From Candidatus Phyllobacterium onerii (lineage in GTDB: Bacteria; Pseudomonadota; Alphaproteobacteria; Rhizobiales; Rhizobiaceae): DNA of 64,000 nucleotides. The position numbers and the translations under genes are program-made. Each line of letters opens with the position of its first letter. Positions within the stretch are counted from its first letter, which is position 1. Below, piece after piece: positions 37,963-47,348 of this stretch. Below the pieces are notes generated by a model, which had not been told where the DNA came from, made no database searches, and saw only the letters and a list, made by a program, of their open reading frames with translations. The DNA is taken from positions 62,001-126,000 of the forward strand of contig NZ_JAQMHX010000004.1 of NCBI RefSeq assembly GCF_028331445.1, in the 5' to 3' direction.

Positions 37963-38796
37963 ATGTTGTGGAAACTCGATGAAATCGTCGAAACATCTGC
38001 TGGCACCGTAGCGGCGGGTCGACTTGGTAACGGGCCCGCACTCGTACTCGCCCATGGCTGGCCGTGGTCTTCGTTCTCATGGCATCGGATAATTCCGGAT
38101 CTTGCAAAGAGATACCACGTTCATTGGTACGATATGCCAGGATACGGAAGATCCGACAAAGACGCGGAGCACCGCACTTCGCTGGACGTGCAAGGACAGG
38201 TCTTTGCCGAGATGCTTGGATATTGGGACCTTAAGGAGCCGATCGTCGTTGCCCATGACATGGGCGGAGCGACGACGCTGCGAGCGCACCTGCTGCATGA
38301 TTGCGACTTCGACAAGTATGTTCTCATGAACGTTGTCGCGATGCGTCCTTGGGGATCGGAGTTCTTCGCTCATGTTGGTCGCCATGTGGATGCATTTCTG
38401 GGGATACCGCAGCACATCCATCAGGCGATCGTGCGGGCTTACATCCAAGGGGCGATAGTCAATAGCGTCGATGCCGGTGATTTCGAGAAACTTGTCGAGC
38501 CGTGGCTTTCCGAAGAGGGGCGAGGAAGCTTCTATCGGCAATTCGCGCAAGCCGACGAAAAATACACCGCCGACGTCGAGCCGATGTTCAGAGATATTCG
38601 GTGTCCGGTAAAGATCATCTGGGGGGAGGACGATCCATGGATACCGTTGGAGCGAGGCAAAGCGCTTCATGCACTGATCCCGCAGGCCTCGTTTGAAACC
38701 TTGCATGGCGTCGGCCACTTACCTCAGCTTGAAGCCCCGGATCTCGTCCTGCAGCAGCTGAACGTATTTCTATCACGTGAACGCGAAGGCAGATGA
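37963..38796 (+). CDS. Alpha/beta hydrolase with Asp nucleophile (haloalkane-dehalogenase / epoxide-hydrolase-like)
   Basis: A 277-residue alpha/beta hydrolase. The oxyanion segment is HGWPWSSFSW. The nucleophile elbow reads VAHDMGG with Asp99 in place of Ser, as in dehalogenases and epoxide hydrolases. The late acid is in WGEDDPW and the catalytic His in GVGHLPQLEAP. An Asp nucleophile rules out ordinary esterase chemistry. ATG 37963 has GGAGA 7 nt upstream. It follows the DadA-like gene by 92 bp and may belong to the same transcript. Confidence 0.8.
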   Translation: MLWKLDEIVETSAGTVAAGRLGNGPALVLAHGWPWSSFSWHRIIPDLAKRYHVHWYDMPGYGRSDKDAEHRTSLDVQGQVFAEMLGYWDLKEPIVVAHDMGGATTLRAHLLHDCDFDKYVLMNVVAMRPWGSEFFAHVGRHVDAFLGIPQHIHQAIVRAYIQGAIVNSVDAGDFEKLVEPWLSEEGRGSFYRQFAQADEKYTADVEPMFRDIRCPVKIIWGEDDPWIPLERGKALHALIPQASFETLHGVGHLPQLEAPDLVLQQLNVFLSREREGR

Positions 38797-38807
38797 AGGA
38801 GGCGCTC

Positions 38808-39002
38808 ATGGTACCAAGTCCAATACCAGCCAGTTTCGATCCAACGACGAGGGAGTGGTTTGAAAACACCAGTGTGAAAGAGGGTTTTGCCCTCAAGGAC
38901 TCTTCCCAGGAATTTAGCGAAAGCTCTTCACTCGGGCTGGGATGGCTTGGGTTAGTTGTATTTTTTCATGATCGAGCAAGCGTATATTTTGAAATGAGTT
39001 AG
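38808..39002 (+). CDS. Short hypothetical ORF, possibly a truncated gene
   Basis: A 64-residue ORF (MVPSPIPASFDPTTREWFEN at the start) with a perfect AAGGAGG 5 nt before ATG 38808, directly after the hydrolase stop. The first 40 residues look like a normal protein N-terminus; the end, with a Leu/Val-rich stretch, does not. It may be a real small gene or the 5' remnant of a lost one. I recognise no family. Confidence 0.35.
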   Translation: MVPSPIPASFDPTTREWFENTSVKEGFALKDSSQEFSESSSLGLGWLGLVVFFHDRASVYFEMS

Positions 39003-39046
39003 ATTGGTACGCTTTGTTTTCCGATAACTCTGCTCAAGGAATGATG

Positions 39047-39322
39047 ATGAACAGACCAATAATGGCACTTCTTCCTTTGGTCTTAACCATCGGTTTGCAT
39101 TCTCCGTTTGCATTTGCCGAAGAGGACAGTGCATCGCAGCTTGCAACGATCAACAAGATCATAAGAGGGGAGGGAAAGCCCGGTGAAACCGCTACAACGA
39201 AGAACGGCGAAGTCATCTACACCGTTCTAGAAGGTGGCATCGTTGAAATCAGGAATCTACGCTACAATACCGTACAACGGTTCGGTACAATAAAGCCCAG
39301 CGACAACAGCAGGTCAAAATAA
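39047..39322 (+). CDS. Small exported hypothetical protein
   Basis: A 91-residue protein with a clear signal peptide (MNRPIMALLPLVLTIGLHSP, cleavage near AFA-EED) and a short basic mature part, so it is probably periplasmic. AAGGA lies 6 nt before ATG 39047, the third of three consecutive ATG codons. I recognise no family. It stands alone between the hydrolase and the converging cellulose operon. Confidence 0.65.
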   Translation: MNRPIMALLPLVLTIGLHSPFAFAEEDSASQLATINKIIRGEGKPGETATTKNGEVIYTVLEGGIVEIRNLRYNTVQRFGTIKPSDNSRSK

Positions 39323-39340
39323 CCGAGCATTCGGATGCCC

Positions 39341-41665
39341 TCAGTACTCCTTGTTCCGTATTGCCCTGATCGTTGCCATGCCGCGCAAGCCGTCCTTGCT
39401 TCCTGTAGCCGCCACAGCTTTGAACACTCGTTGTGCATCGGCCAAGCGGTTCAAGTTCATGTAGGCATAACCGCGCAAGACCATGAGGTCGTTGCGCTCC
39501 GGTGCTATGCGCGCCCGTTGGTCAAGCGCAAGCAGGGCTTCGTTGTAGCGGCCGGCGGTAAAAGAATCCGTGGCGCGGGATGCCAGCAATGCGGTGTCGA
39601 GTTCGATCTGACGTGACTGTTTCTGACGCGCTTTGGACGCCGCGACAGCAGCCTTGTCGGCAAGTCCAGCGCGTAGATAAGCGAGGCTCTGGCCGTAGGC
39701 GGCGTCGCTTTTGGCCGCTTCCGATCGGCTGAGCAAACCTCGTTCGAATGCTGCCGCTGCTTCAAGCGGACGGTTCATGTCCATCAGGCACCAACCACGT
39801 GTCAACGCACCGTCGGGCGAGAGTGTTTGCGGATCGATCGTTGTCGTGCACCCCCGGGAGGCGCGCTGGCCGGTATTGACCATCGTCTGCTGAGGGGGAC
39901 GTGTACGTCGCGGTTCTGGGGCCGATCGTACTGGTTCGGTTTGATTTTGCGACTGGATAGCCCTGGTCCGCGCGATGGTCTCGGCGACCCGGTCCGCGAG
40001 CGTAGGGGCAAGAGTCGTACTGAGCGGATTGGCTTCGACAACTGAACTGTCTTGGGGAAGCGCTGTCGCCGGAGCTCCCGGGTTAGTCGTTGGTTGTGTC
40101 ACCGTTTGGTTTGCCGTCGAGGTATCGGTGCCAAACCGCTCCGGTGACGGAACGAGACCGCGTTGACGCGTGTTGCGCAATTCGCCGAGCCGCGCGATCC
40201 GGTCGGACTTGCCTGCCCAGCGCCGCTGGATATCGGCGACCCCCGCCGTGTCGCCAAGCTGCTCGTGGGTTAGAACCAGACCATAGGACGATGGCTCATC
40301 GTCGGGTTTCCATAGCAACGCTGTTGAAAACCATCCGGAGGCCGTTTCGAACTGGTTGAGAAGATAGGCATACCAGCCGAGCTGTTGTGCCGCATTGGCG
40401 TCCTTGGCTTTCATGACCTCCGGAACCATACGTTGCAGTATCGCCGGAGCAATCTCGACAGGTGGGTCTTGTGCCAGAAGATTTGCAACGGCAGCCATAT
40501 AAACGGCTTTCGCACCGTCTGAACTGTCGCGCCATTCATAGATGGTTGCCTCGGCTTCTGCAGGCCGGGACTGCGCGATCATCGCAAGCGCGAGGCCCTG
40601 CGAAGACGAGGCCGCATTTTCGCGGTCATGGGAAAGCCTGAACCATTTTTCCGCGGACACCGGGTCGTTGCGACGCAGGTAGTACCAACCAAGGATCAAC
40701 GGATCGGAAGGCTCGACAATATCGTTTGCCAGTTTCTCGACACGGCTTACATCGGCTGGCGGTACCATCAACTTTGGGTCTGCGCCCGCATCGGCAACTG
40801 CTTTTCGTGCAAGGTCATTGCGAATGGAATCGAATTCCTTGCTGCCGTCCGTATTTGTCTTTTCTCTTGCAAGTAAGGCGTCGAGATCGGCCCGGCTCAA
40901 TAGCGGCAGCGCCTTTTGAACTGTCGCCAGCCGTTCTTCGGGCTTGGTGCAATTGTCAAGAACATAACCATACGCGTCTTTCGCTCGCGCCACGCGGTCA
41001 GTCTTGGCAAATGCTTCGGCAACCCGCCAGAGCACATCGACATCGCTGCAAGTCAAAAGACTGTTGTGGGACGAACCGATGCGGATGACGGTATCATACT
41101 GCTTGAGGTCTGATGCGTTGATCAATTGCTCGCGTGATTCTGCAAGTTCCACCAGCTGCAACATATCCACCGGAGGCTTCCAGCCCGGCTCGGAGGTCTG
41201 TCGTTCCTGAATGGCTTTGCGCAGTTCCGGGAGTTTGCCAGCTGCGTAAAGCTTCCACATCGCATCGAGCGCCGTGTCTGCCTGCGGCATCACAGAAGTC
41301 GGATCGGCCGGCGGCGTCCAGCCAGGGTAAAGCGCGCGCAAACGAGCGATCTCCGCTTCGAGCCTGCGCTTGTCTCCTTGACGGGCGAAATAGCGAAGCG
41401 CCGTTTCATCCACCTTGGGCGCAGTCGCTGCATCGGGCGCTGGTGCAGCCGGCTTGGGGGCTTGCGTTTTCGGTGCCCGCCCGGACTGAGCTACGATATA
41501 GCTATCGTCGGCTTGCGCGTCTGGCGGCGGATCGCTGCTCTCAAGCATTGCCAAACGGACTGAGCCGTTCGTGGTTGCGAGAGCTGGAACATAGTCCAAC
41601 TGAACCGCAACCAGTCCGGCGAAGGCGGCGATAGTGGGAAGGATTAGCAGCGTCGACTTCTTCAT
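39341..41665 (-). CDS. bcsK: TPR protein of the cellulose operon, BcsK-like
   Basis: A 774-residue exported protein. An N-terminal hydrophobic segment (ILPTIAAFAGLVAVQL, near 8-23) is followed by a Pro/Ala-rich linker and many tetratricopeptide-like helical repeats, most clearly in the last 180 residues. It lacks the C-terminal outer-membrane barrel of E. coli BcsC (about 1150 residues), so it fits the BcsK scaffold described for Agrobacterium-type operons. The start ATG 41665 overlaps the bcsZ stop (ATGA); the open frame to 41788 is antisense extension. It may form the periplasmic scaffold for glucan export. Confidence 0.7.
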   Translation of the reverse strand: MKKSTLLILPTIAAFAGLVAVQLDYVPALATTNGSVRLAMLESSDPPPDAQADDSYIVAQSGRAPKTQAPKPAAPAPDAATAPKVDETALRYFARQGDKRRLEAEIARLRALYPGWTPPADPTSVMPQADTALDAMWKLYAAGKLPELRKAIQERQTSEPGWKPPVDMLQLVELAESREQLINASDLKQYDTVIRIGSSHNSLLTCSDVDVLWRVAEAFAKTDRVARAKDAYGYVLDNCTKPEERLATVQKALPLLSRADLDALLAREKTNTDGSKEFDSIRNDLARKAVADAGADPKLMVPPADVSRVEKLANDIVEPSDPLILGWYYLRRNDPVSAEKWFRLSHDRENAASSSQGLALAMIAQSRPAEAEATIYEWRDSSDGAKAVYMAAVANLLAQDPPVEIAPAILQRMVPEVMKAKDANAAQQLGWYAYLLNQFETASGWFSTALLWKPDDEPSSYGLVLTHEQLGDTAGVADIQRRWAGKSDRIARLGELRNTRQRGLVPSPERFGTDTSTANQTVTQPTTNPGAPATALPQDSSVVEANPLSTTLAPTLADRVAETIARTRAIQSQNQTEPVRSAPEPRRTRPPQQTMVNTGQRASRGCTTTIDPQTLSPDGALTRGWCLMDMNRPLEAAAAFERGLLSRSEAAKSDAAYGQSLAYLRAGLADKAAVAASKARQKQSRQIELDTALLASRATDSFTAGRYNEALLALDQRARIAPERNDLMVLRGYAYMNLNRLADAQRVFKAVAATGSKDGLRGMATIRAIRNKEY

Positions 41666-42714
41666 AGGCATTCCGGATGTTGGCCGTAGACAAAGGATAG
41701 CGACAACAAATGGAGTGTCGATGGATAATAAAGAGTTGGCCGGAAGGACGTTACGCTTTCGGGAAGCTTCTTCTTGTCGAGTACGCAATCGACCAGCGCG
41801 GGAATAATTGTGTAACCGGGATCGGTCAGGGTCTCTGTCGCAGTTCCGCTCGGAATATCGACAATCGCGACGTTTGTACCGTCAGGCGACATGCCATGAC
41901 GCAGCGGTTCGAGCTGTGCGCGATCGGTGACACCGGCACGCATCATATAGAGCGGGATACGCAAGGCGTTGTAGCCGAATTCAGGCGGGAATCCCTTGGC
42001 TGGCTTGAAAACCGTTCTTGCTGAGATCCAGTCAGCAGGCAAAGAGCGTGGACCCGCGCGCGCGACATCGATCAATGACAAGCCATCCTTACCAAGCCTG
42101 TTCCAATCAGTCGCTTGGTCGAGGGCTGCAAATTTCGGGAAGGCTTCAAAAATCCAGTAGGAGAGGTTGATAACCGGACCGTCCTCGCGCTCGGTCGCGG
42201 AAAAGCCGGTCACACCGGGAAGCAGCAGGAGTTGTTTCTGCGCCTCGATCACGTTGGTTTTGCCAATGGCCCGGACCATGGTTTTCGCAGTTGCCGTAAA
42301 ATCTTTGCGGTCCCACCCCGATCCCGCCAGAACAAGCGCGTAAGCGATTAGAATGTCGCCGTCGGAGGCGTTGTTGCTGTCGGTCACATGCGGCTTGCTG
42401 TTGGGGTCCCATTTCCATACGGCAAGGCCATCGTCACGCAGCAAGAACTCTGTGCGCGTGAACGACCAGATGAGGTCGAAATCTGCCTTGCTGTTGGCAA
42501 GGTACGCAAGGAGCAATCCATAGCCCTGGCCTTCACTGTGGCTGATTTTACCGTTGGCGTCGTCGATGACACGGCCGCTCGTGTCGATGAAACGCGACTT
42601 GTAGGCCCGCCAGTCATCCGGCTTTACGTGAGCCTTTGCCGATGTTTGCGCCATGGAAGTGTTGCTCCAAACAAGAGCCAGAAGAACTGCCAAGGCAAGA
42701 CTGTACAGCTTCAT
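41662..42714 (-). CDS. bcsZ: Cellulose-operon endoglucanase BcsZ, glycoside hydrolase family 8
   Basis: A 350-residue periplasmic endo-1,4-beta-glucanase with a signal peptide of about 22 residues (TSMA-QT). GH8 hallmarks are the acid HSEGQGYG with Glu61 and the conserved NNASDGD segment (114-120). It trims or edits nascent cellulose and is required for normal fibril formation in Agrobacterium and Rhizobium. It overlaps bcsB and bcsK by 4 bp at each end. Confidence 0.93.
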   Translation of the reverse strand: MKLYSLALAVLLALVWSNTSMAQTSAKAHVKPDDWRAYKSRFIDTSGRVIDDANGKISHSEGQGYGLLLAYLANSKADFDLIWSFTRTEFLLRDDGLAVWKWDPNSKPHVTDSNNASDGDILIAYALVLAGSGWDRKDFTATAKTMVRAIGKTNVIEAQKQLLLLPGVTGFSATEREDGPVINLSYWIFEAFPKFAALDQATDWNRLGKDGLSLIDVARAGPRSLPADWISARTVFKPAKGFPPEFGYNALRIPLYMMRAGVTDRAQLEPLRHGMSPDGTNVAIVDIPSGTATETLTDPGYTIIPALVDCVLDKKKLPESVTSFRPTLYYPSTLHLLSLSFVYGQHPECL

Positions 42715-45047
42715 ACGCGCCTCCCCAAATTGGAAAGGAGGCCGGAGGTGGCGACGCCAAGCAAAGTCGAAAAGACGATGAGCAGCAGCGAAAACGAGAG
42801 AATGTTGCCGGAAAGCCAGTTCGCGATGATCAGGCGCATATTGGAAAAGGACAGGGGCTGCGTTGGCACGAAAGTAAATTCACCGACCGGCACTTCCTGG
42901 ATCTCGTCGGTGCCGCCTTTATAGATGGAGATATGGCCGTCGAGTTTGGACCAGCGATCCTGCTGTGTCATTGCGCGAACGCTGTCCAGAAGGCTGTCGT
43001 CCGTAGGCGCGGTTACCAGGGTCCACACGCCATCACCGGCAGGATTGGCCCTCTGCGCGATCAATAGCGAAGCGGCAGGTTCCGGTGCATAGGCCTCGTC
43101 GCGTCCAGCATAAAAAGAGAATGAATTCAGCGAGATGTTGAAGGTACGGTTGAGCCAGTCATCGAACGAAGAGATCTGGCCGCGCCAGCCGCGTCCGGCG
43201 AGCCGCTCTCGCCACTGATCGAATTCGACCTGCGTGGGACCTGTATCGGCCGCCGGTTCGACGCCGCGCACGTCGCTCCAGACTGTACGGATGTTTTCGG
43301 CAATGCCGGTCTGGGTCAGCACCGTCGACTCAATCTGGGGAATTGCGCCCATAAACAGGGCGTTTGAATTGACGGTGGAGTTCGCCGTAGCGCGAGGGTC
43401 GACCTCAAGCGGCCTTCCGGCTGCGACGGACATGCGTGCGAGCAGGGTAGCCGCGGCGGAGTAACTCTTTTCGCCTCCATTGTTGATAATCACCGGCAGC
43501 GGTTTGTCCGAGCGGCCATAGGGAAAGCTCGTCCCACTCAGGCCTGCCAGATTAGGTATGGTGCCGATCCTGGCGAAGTCAGGCATCACGAATTCTGACG
43601 TGTCGAACAAGGCGAAACGCGTAGGGGAGGTTGCGCCCGTTCCTGGCGCACACACCGTGTCAGAACGCGTGTTCAGTACGGCTTCCATCGTGATCAGATT
43701 AACGCCGGGACGGAAATGCCGCATGGTGAAACCGATAGGAAAATGCCGAAGGATCTCGCCGCCTCTCGTGGTTATGGGAAGCGTCGCAGCGATATTGTCA
43801 TTGACGTAGATATTGATCTGGCTCCCCGGCAGAACGTCTTCGGAGTAAGCTGCATCCAGCAGAATTGTGGCTTTGCCATATTCGTTGGCGTAAAAGTCCG
43901 ATGGTACGCCGATTGCAAACTCCGTACGTAAACGCCGCCCATTGAAATTGCGTGTTGGCACACCGAGATCACGGAACTTCGCCCGGGATGCAGCCGTGAA
44001 CAACGGGACATCAGGGGAGCGCCATGTCTGCGTTGACAGGAACGAGCGCGGCACACCGATTTCGCGCTTCAACGGATCGACTATGCTGGCGACAGCATTC
44101 GTTACGGTCTGCCAATCTGGCCCGCGCACACGCAGCACAGAACCTCCTGTGGCCGGATCATCGACGAAAGCGGCAAGGGGTGCTCCAGGGGTGTTCGCAA
44201 GCAAGGCTTCCGGCAAGCCTTGCAGTTCATCATCGGTGCCAACCAAGATCGTGAGGGAGCCGGGCAATTGCTCTTTCGGCATTGCCGGAGAGATCGTAAC
44301 TGCCAGATTGGGCATATTGGCAAGGACTGCCAGTGCTTCAGCAAGGTGCAGCATTGGCGCTGTCGCCGCCATACGATTGATGGCGGGCACGACGAGATTA
44401 AAGGTCGTGCGACCTGCGGCATCGACGCCAATGGCCCTTATATCATCGATCTTCCTGAATCTGCGGGCACTATCTCCCGTAAATGACAAAAAGGTCTTGG
44501 ACGGATCGACTTCCGTCCACAATTCATAGGTCGACTGCACGGTGCAGTCCGTACGGTGACGTAGGCTGGTGCTCATCTTGAAGACGTTGAGACCTGCCTT
44601 CAATACTCCTGCCGGGACATCGACCGTCAGCGTCTTCCGGTTTTCCGAAGATTGCACAGGTTCGTTGACGATCTGGGCATTGTTGATTGCCAACGTCAGT
44701 GTCGACCATTCCGGCGCGACAATAAGGCTGTTCTGGTAAGTCAATGACAACGTTGCTGCAGACGCCGCCTGATCCTCGGTAATGAAGACGGCCCAGGTTT
44801 TCTCGCCGGTCTCTCCACTGAAGGACAAGCTGTCTTGCGGGATGATATAGCGGACAGCCGGGGTTTCTACCTTTGGGGCGGGCAATACGGGAACAAGATC
44901 GGGCGTTGCGGGCACAGTCGGCTGTCCCGGTGGTGGGGCTGGTTCCTCCGCCGGTTTTTCAGGTGACATGTCGAACGGCGAGACCTGAGCCTGCAAGGGC
45001 AGCGTAGCAAGAACTGTCAATAGGCAGGCGGTGAACAGCCGTTTCAT
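42711..45047 (-). CDS. bcsB: Cellulose synthase regulatory/periplasmic subunit BcsB
   Basis: A 778-residue protein. The signal peptide (MKRLFTACLLTVLATLPLQA) precedes a Pro-rich segment and paired carbohydrate-binding and flavodoxin-like domains. One C-terminal membrane helix (WLSGNILSFSLLLIVFSTLL) anchors it against BcsA. It guides the emerging glucan through the periplasm. ATG 45047 is chosen because it shares a base with the bcsA stop (TGATG) and begins a proper signal peptide; the frame upstream to 45203 is antisense to bcsA. Confidence 0.92.
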   Translation of the reverse strand: MKRLFTACLLTVLATLPLQAQVSPFDMSPEKPAEEPAPPPGQPTVPATPDLVPVLPAPKVETPAVRYIIPQDSLSFSGETGEKTWAVFITEDQAASAATLSLTYQNSLIVAPEWSTLTLAINNAQIVNEPVQSSENRKTLTVDVPAGVLKAGLNVFKMSTSLRHRTDCTVQSTYELWTEVDPSKTFLSFTGDSARRFRKIDDIRAIGVDAAGRTTFNLVVPAINRMAATAPMLHLAEALAVLANMPNLAVTISPAMPKEQLPGSLTILVGTDDELQGLPEALLANTPGAPLAAFVDDPATGGSVLRVRGPDWQTVTNAVASIVDPLKREIGVPRSFLSTQTWRSPDVPLFTAASRAKFRDLGVPTRNFNGRRLRTEFAIGVPSDFYANEYGKATILLDAAYSEDVLPGSQINIYVNDNIAATLPITTRGGEILRHFPIGFTMRHFRPGVNLITMEAVLNTRSDTVCAPGTGATSPTRFALFDTSEFVMPDFARIGTIPNLAGLSGTSFPYGRSDKPLPVIINNGGEKSYSAAATLLARMSVAAGRPLEVDPRATANSTVNSNALFMGAIPQIESTVLTQTGIAENIRTVWSDVRGVEPAADTGPTQVEFDQWRERLAGRGWRGQISSFDDWLNRTFNISLNSFSFYAGRDEAYAPEPAASLLIAQRANPAGDGVWTLVTAPTDDSLLDSVRAMTQQDRWSKLDGHISIYKGGTDEIQEVPVGEFTFVPTQPLSFSNMRLIIANWLSGNILSFSLLLIVFSTLLGVATSGLLSNLGRRV

Positions 45048-47224
45048 CACGTGCGCTCCCATCCCGCCTTGTCCCTTCCGGTGATCTGCCGAGCAAGATA
45101 GGAGAAGCCACGATAGGTCTGGAACATGGCTACGCCGAAGAACCAGATGGTTCCCTTGATCAGGCCTGGATTGCCGCGCCTGTCGAGCTGGAATTTCGTC
45201 CACTGCGAAGAGTTTGCAAAGATTAGATCTGCTATCAGCGTATGGTCCGTGGGATCATCAGGCATGAACAGGCACCCAACCGCAGTCTCACCAGCCTGTT
45301 TTCGGATGTTTCGTACCTGGATGGGAAGATCGCCCATTTCGCCAGTCGCCGATGTCTTGAAGCGAACGTCCGATGCCATATCGATGGACAGCTGATCGGT
45401 GAGATTTCCCAAAAGCTGGACGCGTATGCCATTGACGGAAACGTCGTCTATCGTTCCCGGAACCCATTTGTCGCCAAACCGGAATTCGCAACGCCTCGAA
45501 ACTTTGACGCGGCGGGAGGGCCGTTTATCTCCTCGTTCGGAGACCACGCCAAGGGCACAACCAGCAAAGATCAGGTTGAGCAGGTTCCAGGCGCCAACAA
45601 CCAACGTGACATCGGCCTTATACGGCTCCGTATAAATACGATAGATGGTCACGCCGACACCGATGAGCAGCACGAAAAAAATGACGAAGAAAGGTGCGGC
45701 CAGCTCCGACAGGCGGCTGCGGTCGATCCGCTCATCCTTTGCAGTCACCTTGAAAGTGGGTTTGCGCGGATTCAGCATCACCGAGATGACGGCGGGCAAA
45801 AGATGGATTGTTTGTACGTATTCGTAGAGTTCCGAAATCCACGGCCAGCGGAATGCGCCGTAGAGATAATTCTGCATCATCAGGTTCACGATCATGTAAA
45901 TGAGCGTATAGGCAAGGAACTCGCCGCCGGATGCGGTGAAGATTTCGAGGCCGAAGAAAAGATAGAACAGGGGAGCAACGAGAAATATGGCGCGGGGAAA
46001 GGGGAACAGCCAGAACAGCGTCGAGGACAGATAACACAGACGTTGCGGCAAGGAGAGACCGCCATTGAAAAGCGGAAAACGGAAGCGCAGAATTTGCATC
46101 ATGCCTTGTGCCCAGCGGCTTCTCTGGCCGATGAAACTCGCAAAGGTCGCAGGCTGTAGCCCTGCAATAAGCGGCTTGTCGAGATAGACGCTGTTCCAGC
46201 CGCGTGAATGCAGTGCGATCGCCGTCTCGCAATCCTCGGTGATACTGACGCCACTGAAACCGCCGGTCACGTTCAAAGCCTCACGGCGCAAGACCGCCGC
46301 TGATCCACAGAAGAACGCGGCGTTCCATTTATCAAGGCCGCGTTGGATGATGCCATAGAACATTTCATTTTCGGACGGCATCTGTTCAAATGTCCGCAGA
46401 TTGCGTTCGAGCGGGTCGGGATTGAGAAAGAAATGCGGTGTCTGGACAAGGAACAGCTTCTCGTCCTCATTGAAATAGCCAACTGTTTCCAATAGGAAAT
46501 CGCGCGCAGGCGCGTGGTCGGCGTCGAAGACCGCAATCAGCTCGCCAGTCGAATGTTCCAGACCGTTGTTGAGATTGCCGGCTTTCGCATGCGCATTTTT
46601 TTCACGGGTCAGGTAGTGGACATCAAGCGCTTCGCAGAGAGCTTTAAGGTCGGTGAACCGCTTCTCCGCGCTATGGGCTTCAACGATTTTTTCGGCATTG
46701 CGCTTTTGTACGGTCCCGCCATCATCAAGAATCCAGACCTTCATCCTGTCGGCAGGATAGTCCATGGCCTTTGCCGCCGCCATGGTATTGGCCAAGAGTT
46801 CGATGTCCTCGTTATAGGTCGGAATAAAGACGTCGACGCTCGGCAGTTTACCCTTGACGGTTGGCCGGCCGGGCCGGTGCGGCAGAGGCATAGCCACCAC
46901 AAACAGACTAAGCGCCAGCATCATCACGCTGTACATTTCCGCCAGATACAGCAGGAAACCCGGGATGAAGTTTTCCAGCTGGTTGATCGGGGGAAGAGTA
47001 CTCGTCGTGCGCCAGTAGACATAGCGCATGACGATAGCCGTCCCGAAGGCCAGCGCGATCAATCGCCAGATACCGCCTGCATTCAGTGTCTTGAGCACCA
47101 TCATGATCGCCAGCACCGTTGCACCCGCGATCAGCTGCGTCTGCAGGTTCACCGGTAAAGTGACGAGCAGCAGCACGCAGATCGACATGAACATCCATGT
47201 CATGATGATGCCTAGTCTACGCAT
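45047..47224 (-). CDS. bcsA: Cellulose synthase catalytic subunit BcsA (GT2, PilZ)
   Basis: A 725-residue processive glycosyltransferase that polymerises UDP-glucose into beta-1,4-glucan across the inner membrane. All family 2 motifs are present: Asp167-168 (ILDDGGT), D-x-D at 234-236 (FDADH), the catalytic base in TED at 329-331, and Q367-x-x-R370-W371. Membrane helices flank the domain. The C-terminal PilZ domain carries the c-di-GMP site: RxxxR at 568-572 and DxSxxG at 594-599. Activity should therefore depend on c-di-GMP. It lies 124 bp downstream of bcsN. Confidence 0.96.
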   Translation of the reverse strand: MRRLGIIMTWMFMSICVLLLVTLPVNLQTQLIAGATVLAIMMVLKTLNAGGIWRLIALAFGTAIVMRYVYWRTTSTLPPINQLENFIPGFLLYLAEMYSVMMLALSLFVVAMPLPHRPGRPTVKGKLPSVDVFIPTYNEDIELLANTMAAAKAMDYPADRMKVWILDDGGTVQKRNAEKIVEAHSAEKRFTDLKALCEALDVHYLTREKNAHAKAGNLNNGLEHSTGELIAVFDADHAPARDFLLETVGYFNEDEKLFLVQTPHFFLNPDPLERNLRTFEQMPSENEMFYGIIQRGLDKWNAAFFCGSAAVLRREALNVTGGFSGVSITEDCETAIALHSRGWNSVYLDKPLIAGLQPATFASFIGQRSRWAQGMMQILRFRFPLFNGGLSLPQRLCYLSSTLFWLFPFPRAIFLVAPLFYLFFGLEIFTASGGEFLAYTLIYMIVNLMMQNYLYGAFRWPWISELYEYVQTIHLLPAVISVMLNPRKPTFKVTAKDERIDRSRLSELAAPFFVIFFVLLIGVGVTIYRIYTEPYKADVTLVVGAWNLLNLIFAGCALGVVSERGDKRPSRRVKVSRRCEFRFGDKWVPGTIDDVSVNGIRVQLLGNLTDQLSIDMASDVRFKTSATGEMGDLPIQVRNIRKQAGETAVGCLFMPDDPTDHTLIADLIFANSSQWTKFQLDRRGNPGLIKGTIWFFGVAMFQTYRGFSYLARQITGRDKAGWERT

Positions 47225-47348
47225 GAATCACCACTTGGATATGATGATTGGCAGTTGAGGCGTTCATATCATTTCCCGATTGTGTGAGGTTGTAATCGCT
47301 TTGTGTATGCTTCCCCCTGATGATTGTAACGCTCCAAAAGTTTCTGGT

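Noticed and set aside
45242..46159. A 305-codon plus-strand open frame
   Set aside because: Antisense to bcsA, whose catalytic and PilZ motifs are intact.
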